DNA from: Hordeum vulgare subsp. vulgare
Taxonomy: Eukaryota; Streptophyta; Magnoliopsida; Poales; Poaceae
DNA length: 64,000 bases
Direction of reading: 5' to 3'
Assembly (NCBI RefSeq): GCF_904849725.1
Contig: NC_058518.1
Location: forward strand, 420,057,081-420,121,080
Shown here: in pieces, positions 1 through 9,634 of the stretch
Layout: each line of letters starts with the position of its first letter
Position numbering within the stretch: position 1 is the stretch's first letter
Notes under the pieces: generated by a model
What the model saw: only the letters and a program-made list of their open reading frames with translations
Databases searched by the model: none
Told to the model about the DNA's origin: nothing
Translations under genes and position numbers: made by a program

Positions 1-910
1 CGCTAGGGTTATAGGGAATTGTTATACGAGGTTACCGAAAGTTGTTCGGAGTCCCGGATGAGATCCCGGACGTCACGAGGAGCTCCGGAATGGTCCGGAG
101 GTAAAGATTGATATATAGGACGGATGGTTTCGGACACCGGAAGTGTTTCGGGCATCACCGGTAACGTACCGGGACCACCGGAGGTGGCCCCAGGGGTCCA
201 CCGAAGGGGGGGCAACGACCCCGGGAGGTAAGATGGGTCAAGTGGGGGAGGGAACCATCCCCTAGGTGGGCTGGTGCACCTCCCCACTCAGCCCAATGCG
301 CAGGGGAGAGGGAAGGGGGGGCAAACCCTAGGCACAGATGGGCCTTAGGCCCACGAGGTGGTGCGCCACGCCCTCCCACCCTAGCCGCCGCCTCCTTTCC
401 CATCTGGTGGCTGCCGCACCACCTAGGGAGGGAACCCTAGGGGTGGCACAGCCCCTCCCCCTCCTCCTATAAATAGAGAGGGGTTTTGGCCCTTGGGAGA
501 CAGACTTCTCCCTCTCCCTCGGCGCACCCTGCCCTTCTTTCTCCTCCTCTTTGCCGGTGCTTGGCGAAGCCCTGCCGGGAGACCTCGTCTCTCCATCGAC
601 ACCACGTCGTCGTGCTGCTGGAGTTCTTCCCCAACCTCTCCCTCCTCCTTGCTGGATCAAGGTGCGGGAGACGTCACCGGGCTGCACGTGTGTTGAACGC
701 GGAGGTGCCGTAGTTCGGCACTAGATCGGAATCACACCGCGATCCGAATCGCTGCGAGTACGACTCCATCAACCGCGTTCTAGTAACGCTTCCGCTTAGC
801 GATCTTCAAAGGTATGAAGATGCTCTTACCCCTCTCTCGTTGCTGGTCTCTCCATAGGAAGATCTGAATATGCGTAGGAAAATTTTGAATTTATGCTACG
901 TTACCCAACA
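1..910 (+). mobile_element. 3' part of a copia-type LTR, cut by the window start
   Basis: The sequence has the make-up of the BARE/WIS/Angela-like LTRs elsewhere in the window: repeated TTACCGAA and GTTCGGAGTCCCGGATGAGA motifs, a run of CCGG-rich sequence, a TATA-like CTATAAATAGAG at about 467-478, and an end in ...TTACCCAACA at 910. No primer-binding site (TGGTATCAGAGC) follows, so this is a solo LTR, or the 3' LTR of an element lying left of the window. It is clearly diverged from the other BARE-type LTRs here and may be a sister family. The open frames in it are GC-rich shadows, not genes. Confidence 0.6.
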
Positions 911-1289
911 GGTGCCGCTACCGTCGACCGTTTGGGTATCAAACGGACTCCGATTGCGACAAAAATTGGCAGGCGACCTACCTACATTAAAATAAGGACG
1001 CACGTCAACTTTCATCCCAATTCGAGAATATTTCCCGGACACCTTTAAAAACAATATCTTATCGATGTTGCGGGCGCGTGCGTGTGTGGTTGGTCTCAAA
1101 ACGGTCAACGGCAAGAACGGAGAGAACCGACAACTAATAACGGATGCAAGTTTTGAAAACTGGCGGCAACGGAGTGCCAATGCAATGCAGATGATGAGCA
1201 TGATGCGATGATGAATGCGACAGACAATCTAATAGCACGACGAGCAAGAAATAAAAGGGGAATCTTCTGGAGCGTCGGTCTCGGGCTGT
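911..1289 (-). mobile_element. 5' end fragment of a gypsy LTR
   Basis: Read on the minus strand, this begins TGACAGCCCGAGACCGACG at 1289, resembling the TGTAACAGCCC start of the Tekay-type LTR at 28002. It runs through CGGTTCTCTCCGTTCTTGCC and is cut at 910/911 by the LTR to its left. It interrupts the minus-strand gag element to its right. No coding content is seen. The family assignment rests only on the terminal motif and general composition. Confidence 0.45.
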
Positions 1290-1468
1290 CACACCTTGGC
1301 CATCACGCACTTGGAAACACGGTTCTTGTTGGGGGCCTTGAAGAGAGACACCTTGCTTGGATAAGAAGATGCAATGGCCACCGTGGCCATTCCCATTGCT
1401 TCACCTCTTGTATCATCGTCATCATCCTCATTGTCTTTGCGAATGAGCTTGCCACCATTGTCTTTCCT

Positions 1469-2671
1469 CTACTCATAGGGACAATCTGCCACAAAGTGAC
1501 ACACATTGCCACAATTGTAGCAAGTTCTCATGCATTGCTTTCCCTTAGACCCGCTTGAGTTTTTCTTGTCGCCCCAAAGCTGCCTTGATGCAAGAGCCAT
1601 GTGCTCTTGGTAAGCATACTTGGTGTCTTTAGGGCAAGATTCTTCTTCGTCTTCCTTATCTTCCTCCACAACAGCCTTGGCCTTCAAAGCAAGGTTGGGG
1701 GAGTCTTTTCTTGACCGTTGAACTCAGGCTAGAGCATTGCCAGCGGTCTTGTTCAAAATGTTCATGGCAATAAACTCATCCATCGCATTACTTGAGGATA
1801 AGGAATGAAAATTTGGCCTTTGACGAATGACAGAGGACATGGACTTGTTGAAAGGCATGATGGCTTTGAGAAACTTGTGCTTAATCCAAGTGTCATCCAC
1901 ATCTTTGCTTCCATGATCGTGAAGAGCAACAACAAGAGTCATAACTCTTCGATATAGTTCATGAGGGTCCTCATCCTCGATCATAGCAAATTCGTCGGCC
2001 TCATCAAGAACCACTTCATAGTTGGATCGTTGAATGCTAGAGCTTCCCTTGTACATGGAGATGATGTGCTCCCAACAATCTTTGGCACGAGTGAAGGGAC
2101 GTAAGTGAGGAAGGTCTTCAACACGTACAACTGCTTGAAGAATGAACAAGGCAGAGTGGTTGAGCTGATTGTTGGCCTCTTCTCTTGGCATGAGATTTCT
2201 TGGAACATGTGGGTAGTATCCCAGCTCAATGATTCTCCAAAGATGTGTTGAGCTGTGGTTCAAATGAGACTTGATACGAAAAACCCAGTTATCAAAATCA
2301 TTCTTAACAAGCTTTGGTGGAGGACCTATATTAACAATATGCGGAGAGTGGACCGGTCCTCCATAGTCCATGGGAGGAGGAACACAGGCAAATGCATTTG
2401 CCCCACTTGTTCCTTGAGGTGTCTTATCCTTTTCACTACTAGCAATTTCCTTTTCGGAATTGCCTCCTGAGTTCGAAGTTGAGGGATTAGACACCAACAA
2501 CGGGTCGGTAGGAGGTTTGTAAATATCAAGGAAATCCTTAAGCATGCTTTTGACTTCGGTGGACACTGAGAATTTAAATGTGGACATGACCTCATTTAAT
2601 TCCTCTCGGGTGACCGAGTTTGCAACAACTCCCTCGGGCACCTCATCAACCCGTTTCCCGTCGTCAACCAT
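1469..2671 (-). pseudogene. Retrotransposon gag, frameshifted
   Basis: A 315-residue frame (2671-1724) starts MVDDGKRVDEVPEG. It has the helical gag region typical of UBN2-type plant retrotransposon gags, with WVFRIKSHLNHSSTHLWRII and a later CWEHIISMYKGSSSIQRSNY. A second frame (1687-1469) carries an intact CCHC zinc knuckle near its end, CYNCGNVCHFVADC. The two are separated by a frameshift at about 1690-1725. Gag proteins of this kind coat the element RNA; this copy cannot make the full protein. It follows the primer-binding site directly, as expected for the first gene of an LTR element. Confidence 0.7.
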
Positions 2672-2708
2672 ACTCTTTGGGTGGTGAAACCCTTAATAAA
2701 GAGACGAG

Positions 2709-2720
2709 GTTCCGATACCA
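2709..2720 (-). promoter_or_regulatory. Primer-binding site for initiator tRNA-Met
   Basis: The minus strand reads TGGTATCGGAAC. This is close to the TGGTATCAGAGC complementary to the 3' end of plant initiator tRNA-Met. It lies 14 bases inside the inferred LTR end and about 40 bases before the gag start. An exact copy of the consensus is present in the BARE-type element at 35036-35047. Confidence 0.6.
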
Positions 2721-3438
2721 ATTAAAAGGATCGATGTGGTTGACTAGAGGGGGGTGCGGATAGGCAACTAACAAAAATTAAAACTTAACTTTAAACAAAT
2801 TAGGTTTAGTGACAAATAGGTTGTCTAGATATGCAACAAGGAGATTAACCTATATGACGCTAACAACAACAATAAGATGCAATAAGTAAATACAAGTAAA
2901 GGTAAGAAATAACCACAAGTGGAACCGATGAAAAAGAGGATGTGTTTCCGAAGTTCCTTCCCTTTGAAGGGAAGTACATCTCCGTTGGAGCGGTGTGGAG
3001 GCACAATGCTCCCCAAGATTCCACTAAGGCCACCGCATTGTCCTCACGCCCTCACACGATGCGAGGTGCCATGATTCCACTAAGTGGTGCCCTTGAAGGC
3101 GGCGACCGAACATTTACAAACAAGGTTGGGGCAATCTCCACAAATTAATTGGAGGCTCCCAACGAGACCACAAAGCTTCACCGTAATGGAATAGGGTTTC
3201 GAGGTGACCTCAAACGTCTAGGGTGCTCAAACACCCAAGAGTAACAAGATCCGCAAGGGATTAGTGGGGGGGGGATAAAATTTCTCTTGGTGGAAGTGTA
3301 GATGAAGGCCCTCTCAACCGAACCCTAGAATATCAACGAGTTTTGTTGGCTAGTGAGAGAGATCGGGCTAAAATGGAGCTTGGAGCAACAATGGAGCTTA
3401 GGGGGGCAAAGGTGGAGTTCTCATGGAAGAAGAACCCC

Positions 3439-3449
3439 CTTATATAGTG
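3439..3449 (-). promoter_or_regulatory. LTR TATA box
   Basis: The minus strand reads CACTATATAAG followed by a G run, a typical retrotransposon LTR promoter context. It lies between the palindrome arrays (upstream) and the R/U5 portion that runs to the primer-binding site. Confidence 0.5.
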
Positions 3450-3479
3450 AGGGAGGAAATCTGCCCGTTACCCACCCCG

Positions 3480-3740
3480 TGTGCACGAGACAGAGCGGTA
3501 CTACCGATGATAAGAGGTAGTACCGCAAAAGGGCAGGCCAAAACCGGGGCATAGACGCTAGTACCGCTGGGGGCGGTAGTAATAAGTTGTAGTACCGTGC
3601 TACGGGCGGTACTACCACCCTGTACTACCGCAAAACGCGCCATAAAAAGTGTTCGCACTTTTGAGAGCGGTACAGGCCAGCGGCACGAGAGGAAAACTAC
3701 CGCCCGCAGGGCGGTACTACGGTGATAAGCGGTAGTACCA
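3480..3740. repeat. Array of GCGGTAGTACCGC-type palindromes
   Basis: About ten imperfect copies of a palindrome with arms GCGGTA and TACCGC occur here, for example at 3493, 3515, 3606, 3710 and 3728. They lie in the U3 of the LTR, upstream of its TATA box on the minus strand. Each copy could form a small hairpin or act as a dyad protein-binding site. Confidence 0.6.
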
Positions 3741-4134
3741 CTCTGCTTGAACAATGCAAGGCAAATTTAGCGAGGGTAGAAAAAGCTCCATCGAAGCGGA
3801 AAAGCGGTGAGGGAGAAGTGTATGTGATGATTCCACCCAGACTTTTCCAAAGCGGATCCCCTCTTAATAGTACGGCTTTTCCTACGAGCCAACTCCACCG
3901 ACAACGAAGCGTAAGAGCGAAAACTGTCTTCGCATCAAAACACCGAGGGGCAAGAATCAACTTTGTGCAAACCTAGGAAGTAACTGAAAGGATTACTACA
4001 CGCGATTAGTCCACAAAAGTGTCGTCATCAATCACCAAAAATATAGGAGCAGAAAACTAGAAATATGGCCTTACAAAGAGGTAGGTGGAGGGGTATTTGT
4101 AGGCAACACCCAAAATCCAACCGTTACACCTAAA

Positions 4135-4460
4135 GTGACCAACTCGGTGACACCAAAGTCATAAACTTGGTGGTACCGACTTGCACAAAAGGCAAAAACT
4201 TTTGAATCTCGGTGGAACCGATATACACAACTCGGTAGGACCGAAAAGGTGGCTAATGGTCAGATGACCCAACTCGATGACACCGATACCCAAACTTGGA
4301 AATTCCGATTTTGTGTATCGAGGCAACAGAAGGTTGGTCACCTGAACTCGGTAGCACCGATGCAGAGTCGGTTGTACCGAAATGGTAGGTTTGGCTAGGG
4401 TTTTGTCTCGGTTGAAAATCGGTAGGGCCGAATCTGAAAACTTGGTGGCACCGATTTTTG
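4135..4460. repeat. Array of TCGGTNNNACCGA palindromes
   Basis: Nine copies of a dyad with arms TCGGT and ACCGA around a 3-base centre are visible, at about 4142, 4168, 4207, 4231, 4272, 4345, 4367, 4419 and 4443. Some have one mismatch. Spacing is irregular (22-73 bases), so this is not a simple tandem repeat. The array lies in the same LTR U3 as the GCGGTA array, but the dyad is different. Confidence 0.65.
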
Positions 4461-4811
4461 ATATTTGGCTTTGGACAGAAATGTTACTTGGGAAAATGAC
4501 CGAGTACTTTTGGTGGCTATCTGTGAGCACTTAAGCAACCAGTTCATTTTAATATCTCACTCCCTATTAATATTATTGGCTTTCCTATGGACTCAAAAGT
4601 GATTTCTCATAAATATAAAATGAAGAGTCTTCTTGCTTGATGCTTGAGCGAGTCTTATTCCTTTCTCACATCAAGGGGCATCTCCACATAAGCTTTTAGC
4701 CAATGCATCTTTTGAACTTTTCTGAAATATACTTGGATAGAATCATTAGTCCAATGATGCATATGGTGTGATCAATTATCAAAACCACCTTAGGGAGCAA
4801 TTGTGCTTTCA

Positions 4812-5929
4812 GAATACTTCGTAAATTATTGATACATTGAAAATAAAACACTACCCTTTAGGTCAAACAATTGGACATGTCCGAGTTGTTCTTGCCGTCT
4901 TACCCACATGGTGGGATTTTGTTGCTTCCGGGTCAAACTTTTTGAAGCTTCTTTTCTTCGTTGAACTACTATGAACATCAGGCAAACATTGGTAAGAGAC
5001 AACCAGCCCTAAAATATTTTTCAAATAGTTTGATTAATTTCTGGTCAGTATGAGTGATGGAGATACAAACTTCCATCAAACAGTTCACCTAAATTTTCAG
5101 TTGTATTAGTTGTTCTCTTATTGGTCTCTGTAAATAGTTCACTTGACTTTCATTTTAAGTCTCATATAGTTCCCTTAACTTGTAGGTTGGAGTTGGTTTC
5201 CACGTCAATTGGCGCAACGATCATCTAGTAGGACTCAAAGATGATGTGAAACACAACTCTACAAGGAAGAGGAAAAAAATCATATGAGCTTTCACCTTCG
5301 TGACATCTTAAAGTATTAAACAAAAACAAATCATTTCAATAAACTTGATGACATGAAGTAGATGCTACACCGTCTTCACCCTGCATTGAAAACACGATGG
5401 ACCCGACCCTTGCGGGAGGGATCATGCTTCGTTTTGAGTTTGATTAGGGTTAGGGTTAATGTTTGTGTCCTGGTCAAGTAGGCGAGAGAACAATATATCC
5501 CTAAAGATGCAATAACACCTTTCTCGCCCGGCCTCAACCATGATGGTGCGTTCAGCATCGTCCAAGAGCATGTAGAGATGTGTCTCTGATGGATATCGTG
5601 GGATTCGACCGATCTTGTCTTCGTTCGCCTCATGTGGATCCATCTGGATGCGACCACCCTATAGGCTCATGTGTTTATAGGCTTTCGATGCACGCTTCTC
5701 TTCATTGGTGACAACTGTTGATCTTGTGTGCTTGTCCTAATGCATGAGCCACCGGCTAGGTGGTCCACCGAACTGCTTGTAATTTTTTTTAGTTCTTGTG
5801 TTCTTTCTACTGCCATGACAAATTATAAATAGATCACCCCTCGTCTTAAAAAAGCTAGAAATTAAATATTTTGGGATAAGAAAATACTAAATATATTTTT
5901 CTTATTACCATTTTCTCACCGTACGTACG
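4812..5929. other. Low-copy AT-rich DNA with no recognised gene
   Basis: No coding sequence, RNA gene or familiar transposon end was recognised. The short open frames on the minus strand at 5376-5657 overlap each other in different frames and show no domain. Bases 5864-5885 are the likely donor of a 22-nt filler found at 6471-6492. Confidence 0.5.
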
Positions 5930-6415
5930 CAATAATAGTTGTGAATTTGTCATCATCAAAATATGGAGCGTGTTATGCGTCCGATGGCTGATTTTTTTAA
6001 AAGATCAGCCGTCGCGAGACGTCGGATTTGACACATCGGGCTAACCGAGCGCGTCTTCATCACTGCAACACATGTTTTGTTGCAAAATTATTTTTGCAAC
6101 GTATGTCTTGTTGTATTTTTTTCAAACAAAATTTGTTTTGCAATTCTTTTGTAACTGAAGTTTTCTTATAATCTTATTTAGAACTGATGTCTTGTTGCAG
6201 AAAATTTCTGTAACAGATATTTTGTTGCAAAACATAGACCCGCCGACGCCGTCGTAGACCATTGTAACAATGTATATGTTTCAGAAATATAATTCCTATT
6301 ACACGAATGCATTACACGAAGGATAGTATTTGGAATTCGGACCCTCAATTAAACACGTGTCATGCACGGAACGTGACGAACGCGAACGTTGCCATCCATT
6401 TGGTGATGGTAATTT
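5930..6415 (+). repeat. Left arm of a long inverted-repeat (MULE/foldback-like) element
   Basis: The arm contains repeated GTTGCAA and TTGTTGC words (6065-6235) followed by GTCGTAGACCATTGTAACAA and ATATGTTTCAGAAAT. The reverse complement of 9060-9480 has the same order: TCATCACTG-like, GCAACAC, TTGTTGC words, GTAGAC, ATATGTTTCAGAAA, then ACACGTGTCAT. The arms are clearly diverged. Long inverted repeats without other structure suggest a Mutator-like or foldback element. The exact ends and target duplication could not be fixed. Confidence 0.5.
6246..6415 (+). repeat. Direct repeat, left copy (about 170 bp)
   Basis: From CCGTCGTAGACCAT through TTGCCATCC this matches 8849-9018 in the same orientation, with roughly a dozen differences by eye. 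The pair flanks the hAT transposase fragment. The copy belongs to the left inverted-repeat arm. Confidence 0.8.
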
Positions 6416-6551
6416 TCTGATGCACACACAAGTTTATACATCTTCAATTATGTGGATGAGTGCATTGAGAAAATATTTTGGGATAAGAAAATTTCTGATG
6501 CACACACAAGTTTATACATCTTCAATTATGTGGATGAGTGCATTGAGAAAA
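6415..6551 (+). repeat. 60-bp tandem duplication split by a 22-nt filler
   Basis: The block starting TTTCTGATGCACACACAAG occurs at about 6415-6474 and again at about 6491-6551. Between them is sequence containing TTTTGGGATAAG. The 22 bases at 6471-6492 are identical to 5864-5885. This looks like templated filler DNA at a repaired break. Confidence 0.75.
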
Positions 6552-6662
6552 TTGGTACTAATCTGAACTTTTTAATTTATCATTCGTTTTTTCAAGTTTT
6601 CATCATGTGCGTATGCTGAATGTTATGATTTGATTATTGTGTTTTGCAATGCTGTTTTATAG

Positions 6663-8346
6663 GGGCTGATAATGTTGTGCAAATAGTCACGGATAATGCA
6701 TCAAACAACATGGGAGCAAAGGTGATGTTGAAAAGTAAAAGGCCCAAGATATTTTGGACCTCATGTGCAACTCACACAATCAATTTGATGGTAGAAGCAA
6801 TAGGGAAGTTGAAGCAGTTTGCTCCTGCAATTACCAAAGCCAAAGATATGACATGTTTCCTTTATGCACATCATACGACATTGGCACTGATGAGACTTCA
6901 TACCAGAAAAAGAGAAATTGTTAGGCCGGGAATAACTAGATTTGCTTCAGCATTTCTTACCTTGCAAAGTCTTGCTGCTAAGAGGAAGCAACTAACGGAT
7001 ATGTGTTGTAGTGAGACTTGGGAAAATTGCAAGCACACACGAACAAAGAAGGGGAAGGTGGCTCATTCCACAATAATGAGTAGGGCATTTTGGAAAAATG
7101 TGTCTCTTTGCATCAAGGTATGGTTAGATGAACTACAAATTTTGTCTTCTTTCATGTGTTTCATCATGCATCTAAATAGTAATGTTGTGCTTGTCCATGT
7201 TTTATGTTTGAATTCAAGGTTTTCGAGCCTTTGGTCAAGTTACTTCGGTTGGCTGATAGTGATGGGCAGTCCATGACCTCTATGTATGGACAAATAGTAG
7301 AAACAAAGAAGGCGATAATGCTTGCGGTTGAAAGTTCGGAGAAGGATTACAAGGTGATCACAACAGCCATGGAGAGCAAGATGAATGGGAGGCTAGATAC
7401 CACATTGCACATGGCAGCATATGCCTTGAATCCTTATTATAACTATGCTACTTCAAGCATCTTCACCGATGTAGAAGTCATGTCTGGGTTGATGGATGTT
7501 ATTGAACAATTTTATCATGATGATGATGATGAAAAGCAAGATAAAGCGCTTAACACAGACTTGCCCAAGTTTAAGAAGAAGGAAGGCATGTTTAGGAAGG
7601 TGGCTGCCACAAAAGCCATCACCAATGAAAATTACAATGGCGGTAAGCTTGTTCTCAATGGTAATTCTGCCATATTGCATTCCTGGAAATTTTGGGCTGG
7701 TTCATTGCAATTTCAATTTCCTATAAATGCAGGGGAATGGTGGGCAACTTATGGACTACAAACTCCTACACTGATGCACATGGCCATGAGGATACTCAAC
7801 CTGACCACAAGTTCATCCGGATGTGAAAGAAATTGGAGTGTTTTTGAACAAGTAATTCTCAACTTGCAAATACTCAAATCCACTACTGCTCAAATCTGAT
7901 CCTTACTTTGTTTTTGACAATATGTGAATATCTAAGCTTCACTTTGCAATTTGTAGGTAGATGCAAAGAGAAGAAATAAACTGGATGTGAGTCGTAGGGA
8001 CGATCTAGTTTATGTTCAATTAAATGGAAGAATGCTACACAAGAGAAAGAAGTACTCAACATCTTCTGATGTCCTCCTTGGTGAAGATGCTTCCACATCC
8101 CAAGATTGGATACGTGAAGATGCTTACGTTGATGATGAGATGGAGGAAACCGAAGATGACAATGCGATGGAGCCTCGTAGAAGTCTAAGGGTGAGAGAAC
8201 TACATGAAGTGGAAAAGTTTGTTTCCGATGATGAAATTGACACTGTGCCTATCAATGAGGATGATACAGAGTTCGAGTGTGATGATGACGGGGCTGGGAT
8301 AGAAGAAACCAATGACAATGGTGAGGAAGACCATATGCAACCTTGA
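6663..8346 (+). pseudogene. hAT-family transposase, 5'-truncated
   Basis: Three exons can be joined by GT-AG introns: 6663-7117, 7219-7851 and 7957-8346. Exon 1 is preceded by an acceptor AG at 6661-6662, and upstream exons (the BED zinc finger and the start of the RNase-H-like core) are absent. Exon 1 has the plant hAT/DUF659 signature IVTDNASNNMGAK and CATHTINLMVEAIGKLK. Exon 2 ends with the hAT dimerisation region, including TSSSGCERNWSVFE. Exon 3 gives the basic RRNKLDVSRRDDLVYVQLN segment and a very acidic C-terminus. hAT transposases cut and paste their own element. This one lacks its N-terminus and shows no hAT terminal repeats around it, so it is a dead or captured fragment. The reading frame over the remaining exons is open. 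Confidence 0.75.
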
Positions 8347-8848
8347 ATCCTATGCTGATGGGTGTTGTGAGTTGTGAGAGAAGAATCCTACTTTGAACTT
8401 TTGGTTGTGAGTTGTGAGAGAATCAAAGAGCAAGAACCTTGTTATTCTTGTTTCCTGGACCTTCTTATTTGCTTTCTACTATTAACTATTAAGTGTTATC
8501 TCTTATCTGATTATGATATGTAATATCTATTATTCTATTTATCTATTATATGCATTGTTTGAGAGATGTAAAAACAGTACATGTGCTGTCCTAATTTTGT
8601 TTGGTTTGTAATTGTCTATTTATCTATAGTATTGTTTTATACTCCTATTTAAAAAATTTAAAGGCATGTTGTTTAACAGTTCCAGTGAAGATTTTTCTAT
8701 TTTTATCTTATCAGTGCCTCAAACCTATGACTTATAAAAAAATTGACCGATTAATAGTCCATCGGTAAATTGATTTATCATCCAATTTTCCGATTAATCT
8801 CTAATCTCGAGCCGACCGAGACGATAACGATAAGCGATATCCCAAATA
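8347..8848. other. AT-rich sequence downstream of the hAT frame
   Basis: Probably the 3' untranslated part of the hAT fragment. It contains a short duplicated phrase (GGTTGTGAGTTGTGAGAGAA-like at about 8359 and 8402) and no recognisable terminal inverted repeat. Confidence 0.4.
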
Positions 8849-9018
8849 GTGCCCGTCGTAGACCATAGTAACAATGTATATGTTTCAGAAATATAATTCC
8901 TATTACACGAATGCGTTCCGCGAAGGAAAGTATTTGAAATTCGGACCCTCAATTAAATACGTGTCATGCACGGAACGCGACGAACACGAACGTTGCCATC
9001 CGTTTGATGATAGTAAAC
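8849..9018 (+). repeat. Direct repeat, right copy (about 170 bp)
   Basis: Second copy of 6246-6415. It joins directly to the right inverted-repeat arm, as if the hAT-containing segment had been placed into the element with a large duplication of the target. Confidence 0.8.
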
Positions 9019-9059
9019 TTTGCCCTTAAAATATGGGAAAAGCTAACCATCACCAGGAG

Positions 9060-9480
9060 AGTCGAAGGGACCGCGTCCGTTATCTTTTCTGTATGACACG
9101 TGTCTAAGTAACGCCTCATATAGCGGTTCTATACCACGGACCATGTTTCTGAAACATATATGTTATTGTATAATAGTCTACCGCGTTGCAATAAAACCTT
9201 TATTATGTTTTTTTGCAACAAGACCTCAGTTACGAAAACATGCAATGAAACTAGAGTTGCAAAAAAAGTTCGCAACAAAACAATTGTTGCAAAAAAATTC
9301 CGCAACAAGATTTATGTTGCAGAAATAGTTATGAACAACACTCTTGTGTTGCAGACCTACAGTGACGAAGATGTATCCGACTTGTTTGATGTAGCTTATT
9401 TGACGGCTCGCTAGCATGTTTTATGGTAGCACGCCCCTCAAAATATACTCCATAACAGTGAGGAAAGAAAGATGTATCAT
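9060..9480 (-). repeat. Right arm of the long inverted-repeat element
   Basis: Reverse complement of the left arm (5930-6415), including GTTGCAA and TTGTTGC words and TTTCTGAAACATATAT at 9146. It ends only a few tens of bases before the TATA box of the host gene at 9496. Confidence 0.5.
9095..9104. promoter_or_regulatory. G-box / ABRE-like ACACGTGT palindrome
   Basis: The palindrome GACACGTGTC carries the ACGTG core recognised by plant bZIP (ABF/AREB) and bHLH factors. It lies 530 bp upstream of the host gene start, inside the right arm of the inverted-repeat element. A similar ACACGTGTCAT is in the left arm at about 6355. Function is inferred from the motif only. Confidence 0.4.
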
Positions 9481-9495
9481 TCCCATTTCTCACAG

Positions 9496-9506
9496 TATAA
9501 AATAAA
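9496..9506 (+). promoter_or_regulatory. TATA box of the host gene
   Basis: TATAAAATAAA lies 139 bp upstream of the ATG at 9635. The leader between them turns GC/CT-rich, which is usual for grass genes. The transcription start is expected near 9525-9535. Confidence 0.55.
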
Positions 9507-9634
9507 AAGTGCTAAATTTTAATCGAACGCGGAATAAATCCCTATCGCGCTGGGGCGCGCATACTCTTTGCTTCTGCCCTTCCCTCCTCCGCCTCCGACA
9601 AGTTCCGCCCCTTCATCGCCGTCGACCCGTTCTA

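Larger units (their letters stand above)
1290..4811 (-). mobile_element. Truncated LTR retrotransposon: 5' LTR, primer-binding site and gag
   Basis: On the minus strand, in order: a long 5' LTR (4811-2735), a tRNA-Met-type primer-binding site (2720-2709), a gag reading frame (2671-1469, frameshifted) and a short downstream tail to 1290, where a second LTR cuts it off. No protease, integrase or reverse transcriptase remains in the window. The host-element lineage cannot be fixed from gag alone. The gag type (UBN2-like with a CCHC knuckle) is common in plant copia-like and non-autonomous elements. Confidence 0.65.
2735..4811 (-). repeat. 5' LTR of the gag element (about 2.08 kb)
   Basis: The minus-strand ends are TGAAAGCACAATTGCTCCC at 4811 and ...CAACCACA at 2735, giving TG...CA boundaries. 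A TATA box lies at about 3449-3439. Two arrays of short palindromes lie upstream of it, in the U3 region. The 5-bp flank at 4812-4816 is GAATA; the matching flank at the other end is lost. The boundaries are inferred from the motifs and from the primer-binding site just downstream. Confidence 0.6.

Noticed and set aside
4159..4530. 123-residue minus-strand frame in the palindrome array
   Set aside because: Lies in LTR U3 and translates the dyad repeats; no start context or domain.
7496..7726. Second plus-strand frame inside hAT exon 2
   Set aside because: Wrong frame relative to the hAT dimerisation region, which is open in the neighbouring frame.
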